Positions 1 through 10,740 of a stretch of 64,000 nt of DNA are shown piece by piece. A program made the position numbers and the translations under genes. Every line of letters begins with the position of its first letter. The stretch's first letter is position 1. The notes beneath the pieces were generated by a model. The model made no database searches, was not told the DNA's origin, and saw only the letters and a list, made by a program, of their open reading frames with translations. Source of the stretch: Anniella stebbinsi (taxonomy: Eukaryota > Chordata > Lepidosauria > Squamata > Anniellidae); contig JARDYH010000001.1 of the NCBI GenBank assembly GCA_029215795.1, positions 401,983,154 through 402,047,153 on the forward strand, written 5' to 3'.

Positions 1-699
1 AACATAGCCCTGAAAAATATTCAATGAAACAATCAATCACAAGTAATTTTTTTCAATGTGATTTGCTAGTGTCGTCATTGTACTGGGTCCATTCCCTCCC
101 CAAGATCTCCAGAGGTTACATTTCAAGAAGGGGTGGTGGTGGAGAAATCATTCCTGTAGCACACATGAGTGTAAACACACACACACACATGAACATGATG
201 GCACTCTGACTTCCATTTCACACAATACAGCTGCGGAGATATACTTTGAACTGTTGGTGATAACTCATTTGTGTGCAATGATGGCTCTTCCACTATATCT
301 TGGGTGAGGACAAACACGCACCCAGCATTTAAATCAGTGAGATACTGATTATCGCAGACAGCAGGCAGACTACAACAGAGTTAGGCTCCTCCATATGTGG
401 TCGGAGTCCAACACTCATCAGGGAGGTATGAAAATTTTGATTCAGTTTGCAAATAATCTAAATCTGCCTCATTCACACGTTTCACAGCACTGAACAGGAA
501 TGCATTAAAAAAAAGATGTTCATATATTTCCCAACTTATGATTCTGTTTGGACAAATGAGGGTTTCCCCCCTCCTTTAATGCATGTTTTATTTTTTATAA
601 AGCATTTTCACACTTTAGTCAAGAGGGGAAAGTGCACACTTTTGAAAAATGCACACAGAAACCCACAATTCTTGTTGAGATATGCAATTTCCCCTTTCA

Positions 700-1110
700 A
701 ATAATCCAACAAAACATATTGCCCCTGCCAAAGGAAGTGAGGCAGGTGACTACCAGGAGGAGGGCCTTCTCTGCTGTGGCACCCCAGCTGTGGAATGAGC
801 TCCCCAGAGAGGTTCACCTGGCATCTACATTATACTCCTTTAGACATAGTATTTTCACAGTTCTTCAGTTTGATTTTTAACTTTGCTGTTAAAATTTGTA
901 TTTTAAATCTGTATTAATTTCTGCAAGGCTGCTTGGTTTTATCCTGGTTGTGCTTTTATATTGTATTTTAAGTTATGTTTTTATACTGTCGTTGTTTTAT
1001 ATTTTGAACGGTATTTATGGTTTTAATTTTTGTAAACCGCCCAGAGAGCTTCGGCTATTGGGCGATAGAGAAATGCAGTCAATAAATAAGTAAATAAATA
1101 ATAAATATAT
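700..1110 (+). mobile_element. L2-type LINE, 3' end fragment
   Basis: The translation around 745-835 contains RRAFSAVAPQLWNELPREV, the usual C-terminal end of L2/CR1-group reverse-transcriptase ORFs. It is followed by an AT-rich 3' UTR, the conserved tail motif GTAAACCGCCCAGAGAGCTT near 1035 and a (TAAA)n-like tail at about 1082-1107. The 5' part is missing, as in most LINE copies, and the reading frame decays after the motif. Confidence 0.8.
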
Positions 1111-2679
1111 TTCGAGCAATGGGCAATACTGAAAAGAAACAGAGTCTAAGAGAACGTGGAGTACCATTTATTTATCTATGTGGTGTTCTCCTCCGAACGC
1201 ATTAGAAGAGCCCCTCACAACGCAGCGTCTCGTCCCATCCTCAGACACCCTTGAAATGCAACCGAATCTCCTCCTGCATCAATAACTCTCAAAAGTCCCA
1301 CTGCAATGGCATTGTATGTTTCTGGGGAGGAAAGAATTTTAAGCCAATGAAGATTAGCCACCATTGTGTGGCTGTGAGGCGTTCGAGCTCATCTGAAGCT
1401 CATTGGGGGGCCACCTGCCTTTCAGGGCGATGGCCAGGAAGATGAAGGGGGCAGGACTGGAAACAGTGAGGAAGAATGGCACCGTACTCTTAATGGCCAG
1501 CGATATTGGTGCATCTTTGGGAAACGGGTTCTCTAATGAGAAATACCTTTTGTGCTGCCTTTGTCATCAAGACTGAAAGGGGATCAAGAGCTTTTGAAAA
1601 GGAAAGCAATGGATGCACTTTGGTTGTGATAGGCTTTCAAAGGCGAAATGAGTACCAGATTCAGCAAGCCATCTTTGATGGGTGACCCCCTGGGCCACCT
1701 CCTTCCCTCATTGCTGCTGAATAGGTGGCCAAATCAAAGGGCTTTCAAGTTGTTCCGGCAGAATTCAAAGTAAACTAAGCCCGTAAATGGAGGACATGCT
1801 CAAACCAAACCAAACCGAACGAAAAAGGTGGGTTTTCTCTGGTTTAGGCCTCATGTGACAATTTGTTAATTTGAGAAAAGTCATTTTTTGCTTTTGGATG
1901 TCTGTCCACACATGGATATTTTACAGATGGTGAACATCTGTGTGCAGCCGATACTGGGTTTACCGCAGCTGTTCAACGGAACAGGGAATTGGAACGCTAT
2001 CGTTTTGTTGAACAGTTGTTACGTTACAGTGTGAGAATGGAGCGGATGAGGAAGCATCGACTAAAGCGTTCTACAGAAATGTTAATGTCCTCAATGTTTT
2101 ATGGCTGAAATGTACCATACTGAGAAATGTGGGCCCACTTTGAAAGGGCTCTTCAGTGAACATTTACTGAGCACAGCATGACATGTATTTTTGTGGGTCT
2201 GTTTGTATTAAAAGAGACATGGCGTTCCTTCCCTCCACCCACCCCTGGCAGTGAGTGATACAATATGCGAAGTGGTAATTCTGAGCATGAGGACTGGAAG
2301 TCAGCGGGAGATCGGTGTGCGAAAGAGCTTTCTTGAAAGCCTAGATGTTTGTATTAAGCAGGCCGAGCGCCCAGTTGGCAACCCCAGTCAAGTCCCAGCA
2401 TTTGGGTTTAAACTGATTTATGGCACAGTACTATGAACTCTTGTGCTGTGGTAGCCAGAGCGGCCATTTTAAGTTTCAGTGTCTGAGAGGAGAGAAGGAC
2501 AAGACTCACAGCAAGATTTAATGATGGGATCTTGGATAAATTGCAAAAAAGTGGAGTTTTTTGTATTTTAAAAAACTTGTGCTGGTTCTTTTTAAATACC
2601 TTGCGAAACCCAGAGGTATGGCTGCTCCAAAAATTGGGAATGGGGAGTAGATTTTCTGTCAGAACCAGTCAGAACTCTA

Positions 2680-3010
2680 AAGTTATTTGTACCCTGCCTT
2701 TCTACCTAAATGTGGCACTCGAGGTAGTTTAAAGAACCAATAAAAATTGATTAGAACAACAAATAAAAATACAATGAGAACGTGACAATTACAGATTTTT
2801 CTTTAATTAAAAAACAAGACCCAACCCACCAGATCCACATACAGGTTAAGGTCTTCTTAAAGAAAACCGTCTTTGCCTGCCAGTGGAAGGACAGCAGAGT
2901 GGGAGCAAACCTAGCCTCCCTTGGGAGGGAGTTCCAGAGACTGGGAGTGGCCACCAAAAAGGCCCTCTTTTGGGTCACCACCAAATGTGCCTCTGAAGGT
3001 GATGCTCTTG
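2680..3010 (-). mobile_element. L2-type LINE, 3' end fragment
   Basis: On the minus strand the segment encodes KRAFLVATPSLWNSLPREAR, matching the C-terminal LINE motif, followed toward 2680 by a tail-like AT-rich sequence. The frame is short and ends in unrelated residues, so this is a dead 5'-truncated copy. Confidence 0.7.
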
Positions 3011-3464
3011 AAAGAAGGCTTTTGGTATTGTATATGAACCAACTTACACCGGTACAAAGTCTGTATTGAATCCAGTGTTAGATTAGGACATGGTGTCTGT
3101 TTATGGAGTATTCCAGGGTACAGTAGTATACTCCTTGCATTCTAGTTGGGAATTCTCTGGTTCACATTTAAATTTTGGAAATGGTCTTAATTGGCCTAAG
3201 GCACAACCACAGTATGTGTTATCGCTTGAGGAATCTGCAAAGGATGCCAGCACTCTACAGAAAAAGAAGCAGGCTGTATGGACTATATTATGAAAAGAAT
3301 TAAAATGTTTTGAGTTATATAACTTTTATTTTTTAAGTTGACAAATGGGTGATTTCACACTTTATGTAATTTCTTCAAAGTTGTTGTTTTTCTTTCTTCC
3401 TAAGGCTGTTTTTGTGATCAGGAAAAGCACTCGATGCATAGTAAATAGGCAATGGAGTTTCTGG

Positions 3465-3560
3465 GTCATGCTGGGAGGTGTAGTCCAATACAACTGGAGT
3501 GTACCAGTTTGGGAATGTCTGCTGCGGATGGTGCATCTTCCTGATGGCCATGACTCCCAG
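3465..3560. mobile_element. hAT-type MITE fragment (ACTACAACTCCC family)
   Basis: The sequence contains the palindromic MITE hallmark on the minus strand (GGAGGTGTAGTCCA on plus) but only about one arm is preserved. The complete relatives in this window are at 10423-10557 and 56484-56618. Confidence 0.5.
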
Positions 3561-3743
3561 CTCGTGATGTTTTCTTAAAAGCTTCCCACATGGATCAGCC
3601 CGATTCCATGGGTAGCTTCTATACCAGCACCCGTTGGCCTATGGAAGATATAGCTCTGATGTGGAGATCATCAGTTGATCAAACAGGTCCATATCCAAAG
3701 CTGTTTATAAGGCCTACTCAACTCTTACAGAGCCCAAAACAGC

Positions 3744-3960
3744 CATAAGATGAACCCAGCTGGATCAGACCAGAAGTCCATCTAGTTCAGCATTGGTGCC
3801 TTGCAGATACTCCTACTCTTATCAACTCCAACCAGCATGCCCCATGGTCAGGAATGCTGAGTGATGCAAGACATCCAGTTTCCCACAGTTGGCTTGTCAA
3901 ATGCCCTGGGAAGCCCACAGGCAGGACAGGAAGGCATTAGCCCTCTGTTATGTTTTCCCC
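3744..3960. repeat. Interspersed repeat, SINE-like (CTGGATCAGACC family)
   Basis: The motif CAGCTGGATCAGACCAGAAG followed by TCCATCTAGTTCAGCATTGG, and later AAGCCCACAGGCAGGACA, is characteristic of a dispersed reptile repeat. A related end is seen at 51790-51897. I recognise the pattern but cannot name the family with certainty. Confidence 0.5.
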
Positions 3961-4034
3961 TAACAACTGGTATACATATTGTCTACACATGGAGGTTCCA
4001 TTTACCCATTATGAGTAATAGTCATTCCCCAAAC

Positions 4035-4120
4035 TAGATCCTGCCTGGTGTTTTGGACTACAACTCCTATCAGCACCAGCCAGAATGGTCCCTGAGTTGT
4101 ACTTTGAAACATCTGGAGAT
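4035..4120 (+). mobile_element. hAT-type MITE fragment (ACTACAACTCCT family)
   Basis: TTTTGGACTACAACTCCTAT is followed by CAGCACCAGCCAGAATGGT and a degraded inverted arm ending in AAACATCTGGAGA. This is the same family as 10423-10557, but more diverged. Confidence 0.55.
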
Positions 4121-4199
4121 TATACATTATAGGAGACAATTATTACATTACATTATACATTACAGGCTGCTGTACATCATATAGCACAAAATAGGAAGA

Positions 4200-4390
4200 T
4201 TGGAATCTGCCTTATACTGTGTCAAACCATTGATTCATCCAACCCAGTGCTGTTGACACTGACTGGCAACGGCTCCCCAGGTTTCAGGCAGGAGGTTTTT
4301 TTCCAGCCCCCCTTCCCCTGGAGATGCCAGGGATCAAACCTGGTTCTTTCCGTGTTCAAAGCAGGTCCTCTGCCCTCAGTGGTAGTCAAG
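4200..4390 (-). mobile_element. tRNA-derived MIR-like SINE
   Basis: Read on the minus strand it has an A-box-like head, a B-box-like stretch (complement of GGGATCAAACCTGGT), and the downstream core that reads on plus as CTGCCTTATACTGTGTCAAA. The same order occurs at 5987-6165, 7565-7720 and, in the other orientation, 35603-35772. The copy is inactive and diverged. Confidence 0.7.
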
Positions 4391-5124
4391 CTGGCTTTTG
4401 AGACAGCTGGCCCACCATTGGTGATGATCTCATTGGTGAACCTCCAACAATCCTCAGAGCAACCACAGGGCTCCCCTGGAACAAGTTGAATTAAGAATAT
4501 AAAAATATTCCCCATTCCAGATTTGGAGAGTATCATGTTGTAATATTTTTTCAGGTTAACTGTAATTAGTGAACACTTAGACAATCTTCAACATCAAATC
4601 ACTCATTTCCCTTTTATTTTGACCTCCAAAGCCCTTCTTTCAAAATATTTTGAAAACATGACACAGTATTCTAGTTTTTTAAAAAAACAACAACAGTTAA
4701 GTCCTATTTAATTAAGCATGCAGAACAGTCTGAAGTTTATTTCGAAGTTCAAGGATCTCTGTTGGTGCAATGCCTGGCTTCCACATGGAAACGAGGCACA
4801 TTGTCTTCTAGAATGAATTCACTATGTGTTTGCATAAACAAAGTCCCCAACCCTTAATGTGTTCCATAACGTGACCCAAATAAACGTTTCTCTTATGAAG
4901 AGAACTCTTCCTTATTTCATTTAGCCAATATCCCTGCTTCATTGGCCCAAGGCATCATTGGATGTTCTGTAATAGAAAAGGACCATACATGTGCAGTTGT
5001 CTGGTTTAATTTTGTTATTAGAATCTCCTCCAGTCCTGCTCCCCATCCCTGGTAGTGGTGGCACTACTAGGTCTGTCGTGGCCACACTCTGTGTGAAAAA
5101 AGAGAGAGTCATGTGTGAAGAAAG

Positions 5125-5275
5125 CCATGTGTGGTGTAGTGATTAGAGTACTTGATCAGTGTTGGGGGAGACCCGATTTTAATCCCCACTCAGCCACAAA
5201 GCTCACTGAACGACTTCAGGCCAGTCACTGACTCTCAGCCTAACCTACTTCACAGGGTTGTTGTGGAGAGGAGGA
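5125..5275 (+). mobile_element. Sauria-type tRNA SINE, 5' part
   Basis: The head TGGTGTAGTGATTAGAGTA (A box) is followed by a weak B box (GATTTTAATCCCCACTCAGCC) and by CAGCCTAACCTACTTCACAG and GGTTGTTGTGGAGAGGAGGA. This order is that of the squamate Sauria SINE as I know it: a tRNA-like head with a Bov-B-like tail. The tail is interrupted by CR1 sequence starting near 5275 and may resume at 5930-5985. Confidence 0.65.
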
Positions 5276-5857
5276 GGATCATTAATGGAAGTATAGCTTC
5301 CAAATCGCGTGAGGTACTGGTTCCCCTCTATTCGGCACTGGTTAGGCCTCACCTTGAGTACCGTGTCCAGTTCTGGGTACCACACTTCAAGAAGGATGCA
5401 GACAAGCTGGAATGTGTTCAGAGGAGGGCAATGAGGATGATCAGGGATCTGGAAACAAAGCCCTATGAAGAGAGTCTGAACGAACTGGGCGTGTTTAGCC
5501 TTGAGAAGAGGAGACCGAGGGGAGATATGATAGCACTCTTCAAATACTTGAAAGGTTGTCACGCAGAGGAGGGCCAGGATCTCTTCTCGATCAACCCAGA
5601 GTGCAGGACACAGAATAATGGGCTCAAGTTACAGGAAGCCAGATTCCAGCTGGACATCAGGAAAAACCTCCTGACTGTTAGAGAAGTACGACAATGAAAC
5701 CAATGACCTAGGAAGGTGGTGGGCTCTCCCACACTAGAGGCCTTCAAGACGCAGCTGGCCAGCCATCTGCCAGGGATGCTTTGCATTGAGCAGGGGGTTG
5801 GACTCGACGGCCTTACAGGCCCCTTCTAACTCTACTATTCTATGCTTCTATGCTTCT
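5275..5857 (+). mobile_element. CR1 LINE, 3' end with broken ORF2 C-terminus
   Basis: A frame here encodes a CR1 reverse-transcriptase C-terminus with [19 protein letters not shown], then [19 protein letters not shown] and [13 protein letters not shown]. The element ends with repeated CTATGCTTCT units, the CR1-type 3' terminus. A stop codon breaks the frame at 5697, before the usual end, and the 5' portion is absent. It is not a host gene. Confidence 0.88.
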
Positions 5858-5929
5858 AATGGTAGTTACAATATCTCTATGTGGGTGTGAAATCAGAAAG
5901 AGGCAGTTCCTGCTCACCTTCAGGTAATG

Positions 5930-5985
5930 TATATCTTGGTGCTCCTTGTAGGAAAGGCAGCTCATAAATAGAATGAATGAATGAA
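5930..5985 (+). mobile_element. Possible 3' remainder of the Sauria-type SINE
   Basis: TTGGTGCTCCTTGTAGGAAA followed by an (ATGA)n tail resembles the Bov-B-like 3' end of Sauria SINEs. Its position after the CR1 copy suggests that CR1 inserted into one SINE; this linkage is an inference. Confidence 0.45.
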
Positions 5986-5986
5986 G

Positions 5987-6165
5987 CTGGCTTATACTGA
6001 GTCAAACCATTGATTTTCCCAGCCCAGTGTTGCCTGTGCTGAACTGGAGGCAGCTCTCCAGGATCTCAGAGTGGTGTTCTTCCCAGCTCCATCTGGATAT
6101 GCCAGGGATTGAACTTGGAACATTTGCATGCAAAATGTGTGCTCAGCCACTGAGCTACTTGGTAA
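5987..6165 (-). mobile_element. tRNA-derived MIR-like SINE
   Basis: On plus it reads TGGCTTATACTGAGTCAAAC, then the core, then CCAGGGATTGAACTTGGAAC (B box on minus) and TCAGCCACTGAGCTACTTGG (A box on minus). Both promoter boxes are recognisable and the copy is nearly full length. Confidence 0.75.
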
Positions 6166-6313
6166 GAGTAGAGAATTTGCCAGGAAGGTGCTCTTTCCTG
6201 GCAATATCCCCTTTGTGAGAATTACTAGGAAACTAGGCACGGAGGGTAACCCAGCCTTCCCGAAACTGGTGCCCTCCAGATAGCTATACTGGCTGGGAAT
6301 GAGAGATATAGAT

Positions 6314-6352
6314 AGAAAAAGAGAGAGAGAGAAAGAGAGAAAGAGAGAGGCA
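6314..6352. repeat. (GA)n-rich simple repeat
   Basis: A purine-rich GA tract with some A-rich interruptions lies just upstream of the next CR1 fragment. Confidence 0.8.
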
Positions 6353-6397
6353 TGACGGGGTTTCAGTCCATCACACCTTTTGTATTTAACAGTATTG

Positions 6398-6763
6398 ATC
6401 AAGACCGAGGGGAGACATGATAGCACTCTTCAAATACTTGAAAAGTTGTCATACAGAGGAGGGCCAGGATCTCTTCTTGATCAACCCAGAGTGCAGGACA
6501 CGGAATAACGGGCTCAAGTTACAGGAAGCCAGATTCCAGCTGGACATCAGGAAAAAAAGTTCTGACTGTTAGAGCAGTATGACCATGGAACCAATTGACC
6601 TAGGGAGGTGGTGGGCTCTCCCACACTTGAGGCCTTCAAGAGGCAGCTGGAGAGGCATCTGTCAAGGATGCTTTAAGGTGGATTCCTGCATTGAGCAGGG
6701 GGTTGGACTCGATGGCCATATAGGCCCCTTCCAACTCTACTATTCTATGATTCTATGATTCTT
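6398..6763 (+). mobile_element. CR1 LINE, 3' terminal fragment
   Basis: It begins inside the CR1 ORF (AGGGGAGACATGATAGCACT) and continues through the GGCTCAAGTTACAGGAAGCC segment to the 3' terminus with repeated ATTCTATG units at 6745-6762. Sequence is closely similar to 5510-5857, including the same junction of coding end and 3' UTR. Confidence 0.88.
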
Positions 6764-7194
6764 GTATTTTCCAGTCTTCTCAGGCAGGTGGAATTTTGGG
6801 TACTGGAGACTTGTCAAAAGAAAGTGTAGAACTATGCAAATGACATCTCTTCTGCTCCTTAAATGAATGTGAGAACATTAATTAAATGGGCCATCCAGAG
6901 AGATTCAGCAGATATCTTGTGGACTTTTAATTTCACCTCGTTAATTTCACTTCCATACTGGCCAATAGCCAAAACACTCTGGGTGTTTCACACACACAAA
7001 AAAAGTTAATTTATCACCTGGATACAAATCTCTATTAATTGCTACTCAGGATTTACATGAAGCTAAGGAACTAGGAGAAATTAGTTTCAGTTGATTTCTT
7101 ACCCTGGTGTCCCCAGTTCACCCTTCCCAGAAGTGCACACAGATCCAAATACAATCTGTGGTTGAAGCTCAATACATTTCCAAGTTTGTGATGC

Positions 7195-7420
7195 AATTTG
7201 CAGAACAACAACAGAAATGTGTTCATTTGAAAAATGTGCATAAAAATGCATACTTTTGAAAAATGCCCCCCCCCCAATGCATTTAATCAATGGGAGAAAA
7301 ATGCATCCATTTTTCCCCATCGGTGCGAAAAAATGCATGCATTTCAACAATGCGCACAACTGATGCATACATTTAGGGAAATGTGTACAAATATATGCAA
7401 AAAAAGAGGGGTGAAAAGAA
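7195..7420. repeat. AATGCATAC/TTTTGAAAAATG-type dispersed repeat
   Basis: Short imperfect blocks of the form AAATGTGCATA, TTTTGAAAAATGC and ATGCATACATTT recur every 20-35 bp, with a poly-C tract at 7267-7277. The same style of sequence recurs at 13055, 23580, 38060, 43905, 46540, 46960, 49295, 60190 and 62560. It gives spurious small ORFs rich in H, F, C and K. Confidence 0.6.
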
Positions 7421-7564
7421 AAAGAGAGAGCAAAACTCATAATCTGATAGGACAAAATAAGTTGGAAGGAGCTTGGTGGTGGAATTTGGAGAAGCCCAAG
7501 ATGTGAAGCAAGAGATAAAAGTCTGGGGATGTTTCTATTTCCTCCGATCTGATTCTGAAGCAAG

Positions 7565-7720
7565 AAGCAATGGAGTTGAGTCAGACCATAGGTCTACCTG
7601 TCTCAGTATTGTCTGCACTGGTTGGTGTGGCCCTTGGGGTCTTTCCTAGCCCAACCTGCACGTTCAAGGGATTGCACCTGGGGGTTTCTGCATGCAAAGC
7701 CATTGAGTTTTCTCCCCTCC
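7565..7720 (-). mobile_element. tRNA-derived MIR-like SINE
   Basis: TTGAGTCAGACCATAGGTCT, CTCAGTATTGTCTGCACTGG and AGGGATTGCACCTGGGGGTT match the order of the other copies of this family. The A-box end is decayed. Confidence 0.65.
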
Positions 7721-8202
7721 CCCTGAACTACAGCTCAACCTCTGTTTCACTCAGCTTCGATGCTCAGGGATGCTATTAGTCAGGTCAGAGGGAAGGTCAT
7801 CCCTCCTCAGGATACAGACACATATGATGTAGGAGTTCCTATAATTCTGGGGCCAGCCCTGCCATTAGGCAGACTGAGGTGGTCACTTCAGGCAATGGAA
7901 ATTGAGAAGCTGAAAGTTCCAGTGAGATTTGGTCTTCCTGATGCCCCCAAAGCTACCCCGCTGTCTTCAATTTCTGCAGAGGTCACTGTCCTATCAGCAG
8001 TAATGAAAGAAGTTCTGTCAGCTTCTGTACGTGGAATGGGTTGGGTGCCATCTTTTATTTCCTCTCAGGCAGCGAAATGTCTTATGCAAACTCTGTATAG
8101 TTCCAATCAGTCGTCTTGTTCTATGCACTATTTTTTAGAAAACAGATAAGTGGTTCCATGCACTATGAATGCATGCCAAATGAACAATTCCTCATACTTC
8201 TC

Positions 8203-8230
8203 TCTCTCTCTCTCTCTGTGTGTGTGTGGT
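8203..8230. repeat. (TC)n/(TG)n compound microsatellite
   Basis: A run of CT dinucleotides passes directly into GT dinucleotides. Confidence 0.9.
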
Positions 8231-8723
8231 GTGATATTTGATCAGTATTGATAACATTGCTTTACATATGTTAATAGCAATGTTAGTTCTTCTTACTAGA
8301 TATGTGTGACCCCTCTGATTCATGCCAAAAATCAGTTGGCCTTCTTGAGTATTCCTGTCAAACACTCAAAAGCACATTTGTGTCCCCCCTCCCCAAGAGT
8401 TCAGTAGGAATACTTGAAACCGCCATCAAACAAACCTTTCCCTTCCATTCATCCAAGTTATCCAGGCTACTCTTACCCCCAAATAGTCTGAGAATGGGAA
8501 AGGGCGTAAGAAGTAGATGTGGCCCCACAACGCCTCTCCTTGGTTGTCATGTGATTTCATTCTAGGGATCAAGAAAACTACCATCCCCATGCTTCCCTGG
8601 CAGGAAAGGTCACTCCATGTGTTATTTTCTAGTTCAGGAGATGCTCAGCCAAGCCCCACAATCCATAACAAGAAATGATAGCCAACACATCATTTCCCAT
8701 TAAAGAGACACTTTATGGCAGCC

Positions 8724-8726
<3 letters not shown>

Positions 8727-8768
<42 letters not shown>
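8727..8768. repeat. (TG)n/(AG)n compound microsatellite
   Basis: About eight GT units are followed by about thirteen GA units and a GGGA-rich end. Confidence 0.9.
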
Positions 8769-8771
<3 letters not shown>

Positions 8772-8837
8772 AGGCCTCTGTGGACTGTTACCTAGAGGAG
8801 GGCTTCTGACTTCATTTTGCTTTGGGTCTGGCCCAGC

Positions 8838-9412
8838 TGTCATATTTCCTAAAACCTCCCACCTTATTGGGAGACAATAAAGAGGTCTGTCACGTAATCC
8901 ACAAAGTTTTATTTAGGAAATAAACATCTCCTCCCACCTGAAGAGAGAGTCTAACCTCTAGAAACTTCCCTATAGGCAAAAGTATGGGAACTAAGCAAGA
9001 CAATTGTCCTTTCAAAAAAAAGGGAAAGCCTTTTCCTAGAACGCTTTAACTTCAAGGAGGAAGGTTCTGAAGAAGCCTTTGGTGAGAAGCTAGCCGGGCC
9101 GACCTTCTCTCGCCTTCCTTTAGCTCTACCCATTTTAGTCAGCGTTGGACTCTAGGATCAGTTAACCTTGAAGTGCCCTCCCCCTCTGAAGAATAATAAT
9201 TTCCCACAGACTGTGTGTTGTTAATGTTTTCAGTGATAAGGTCTGGCGAAGGTTCACCCCCAGCTGGTGAAGAGCCTGTGAGAATCACCTCTCCCACTTC
9301 CCTTGTAGGCCGGTACGTTTCTGGCGCTGTCTCTTCTGCTTCAGAATCTGTTTCCAATTGATCACCAGAAACTCCTTCCCAGAGCCTAAGGGGAAGAGGC
9401 CTAGTCACGACA
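8838..9412 (-). mobile_element. Solo LTR (575 bp) with a 10-bp flanking duplication
   Basis: The segment has TGTC at one end and GACA at the other, so in the minus orientation it starts TGTCGTGACTAGG and ends in ATATGACA. It is bordered on both sides by the direct repeat CTGGCCCAGC (8828-8837 and 9413-9422). On minus, AATAAA lies in CTAAATAAAAC upstream of the 3' end, as expected for U3-R-U5. No internal gag/pol region is present. The minus strand gives an acidic ORF at 9139-9408, which is not a gene. Ten base pairs is longer than the usual 4-6 bp LTR duplication. Confidence 0.65.
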
Positions 9413-10165
9413 CTGGCCCAGCTTGGACCTGACTTGAAATTGGGCCAAACATTTTGAATGAGGGGGTCATGTTGTTTGGGGGCACCCTTTCAAATTCTTG
9501 CACAACCCCTAGATAATTGCAAGGCATAACAAATTAAATAAAAACAACTGCAGCGTATGTTCTAAAAATACTCAGGATGATTTTGTTTTGTTTTGATTTT
9601 GCATTTTATCTTGAATACATCAGAGTGAACTATGTGAACTCTAAACATGATTTTATTTATGACTTCTCATTCCTTCCCACCACTTCAACTGCCCATCAGG
9701 TGCGTTCTGTTATGTGTGTGCGGACTCAAAAGAGAGAAGAAAAGTCATACGCTAACAATTGGACATGTGCTTTAGACATATTTGAAGATGAACAGGCCTA
9801 TGTCTAATCAGAACCTGGCTGAGGTGACCGCCTGGGAACTTAGGCATGCAGTCTTGAGTTTGATGGTATAAGAAAGGTGGGATGTAACTCATTAATACTT
9901 CAGAAGCTGAAATACTATAGTTTTAAGGGATTGTGGTTAGACTACTAGACCATAAATCTTATCTACATCCTTATTAGATTTGGAACACCTCTTTAATTTT
10001 CTGGACTTGATTTTAAGGAAGGGTACATTTCTGAGCGTTGGCATATTTTGTTTCCCCAAATCCAGGCAGGCGAATTGGCATATTATGCAAATCAGTGCTC
10101 TACAGTCCTTTGTCCTTCTTTGCTTGAAGAGATCTCTGAGACCAGACTACATCCAATCTACATTT

Positions 10166-10290
10166 AAGGTGCAATCCTTTGCATGTTTGGATGGAGAAAA
10201 AGTCCTACAACTCCCAGCATTCCCCATCCAGCACTGCTGGCTTTTTGTAGGACTTTTTCTCTGTCTAAACATGCATAGGATTGCACCCTT
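10166..10290. mobile_element. Palindromic MITE (AAGGTGCAATCC ends)
   Basis: The left arm AAGGTGCAATCCTTTGCATG is mirrored by a right arm ending in ATTGCACCCTT. Further in, AGAAAAAGTCCTACAA is mirrored by TTGTAGGACTTTTTCT. I saw no convincing target-site duplication. Confidence 0.65.
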
Positions 10291-10422
10291 CGTTCACAAG
10301 GCTAGCTCCCAACATCAGTCCATGAGGTTCTTGGTTAGAAGAACCTCTGTGAATCAAGCAGGGGTTGTGGAGGAACCTAAACATTTGTCTTATATCAGCT
10401 CAGACTGTTTGTTCTCCTATCA

Positions 10423-10557
10423 CTGCCTTCTCCAACCTGGTGTTCTCTAGAAGTTTTGGACTTCAAGTCTCATAATCCACAGCTATTGGCCATGCTGGTT
10501 GAGGGTCATGGGACTTGTAGTCAAAACATCTGGAGAGCACTAGGTTGAGGGAGGCTG
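10423..10557. mobile_element. hAT-type palindromic MITE, 135 bp
   Basis: The ends are CTGCCTTCTCCAACCTGG and its imperfect inverse AGGTTGAGGGAGGCTG. It carries TTGGACTTCAAGTC in one arm and GGGACTTGTAGTC in the other. The flanks are TCCTATCA (10415-10422) and TTTTATCA (10558-10565), which agree at 6 of 8 positions, consistent with an aged 8-bp hAT target duplication. Confidence 0.75.
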
Positions 10558-10659
10558 TTTTATCACATTATTTTCTGTTCTAGTCTTCTCCAAGTTGATG
10601 TCCTCCATGTGTTTGGGTCTCAGGTAGACTGATATCTGTAACATGATACTCGATCCTTT

Positions 10660-10740
10660 TAACTCAGGGACGCAGGAGTTGAACATAGGCTTTTCTGCAC
10701 CCATAGCATGGGGTCTACCACTAAGCTATTGCCCATCTAC
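10660..10740 (-). mobile_element. tRNA-derived SINE remnant
   Basis: GGAGTTGAACATAGGCTTTT and GTCTACCACTAAGCTATTGC on plus are the B- and A-box regions of the MIR-like SINE on minus. The rest is not preserved. Confidence 0.55.

Noticed and set aside
5152..5697. A 181-codon ORF that looks like a protein gene
   Set aside because: It is the C-terminal end of CR1 ORF2 fused in frame to SINE sequence; four other truncated CR1 copies in the window share its motifs.
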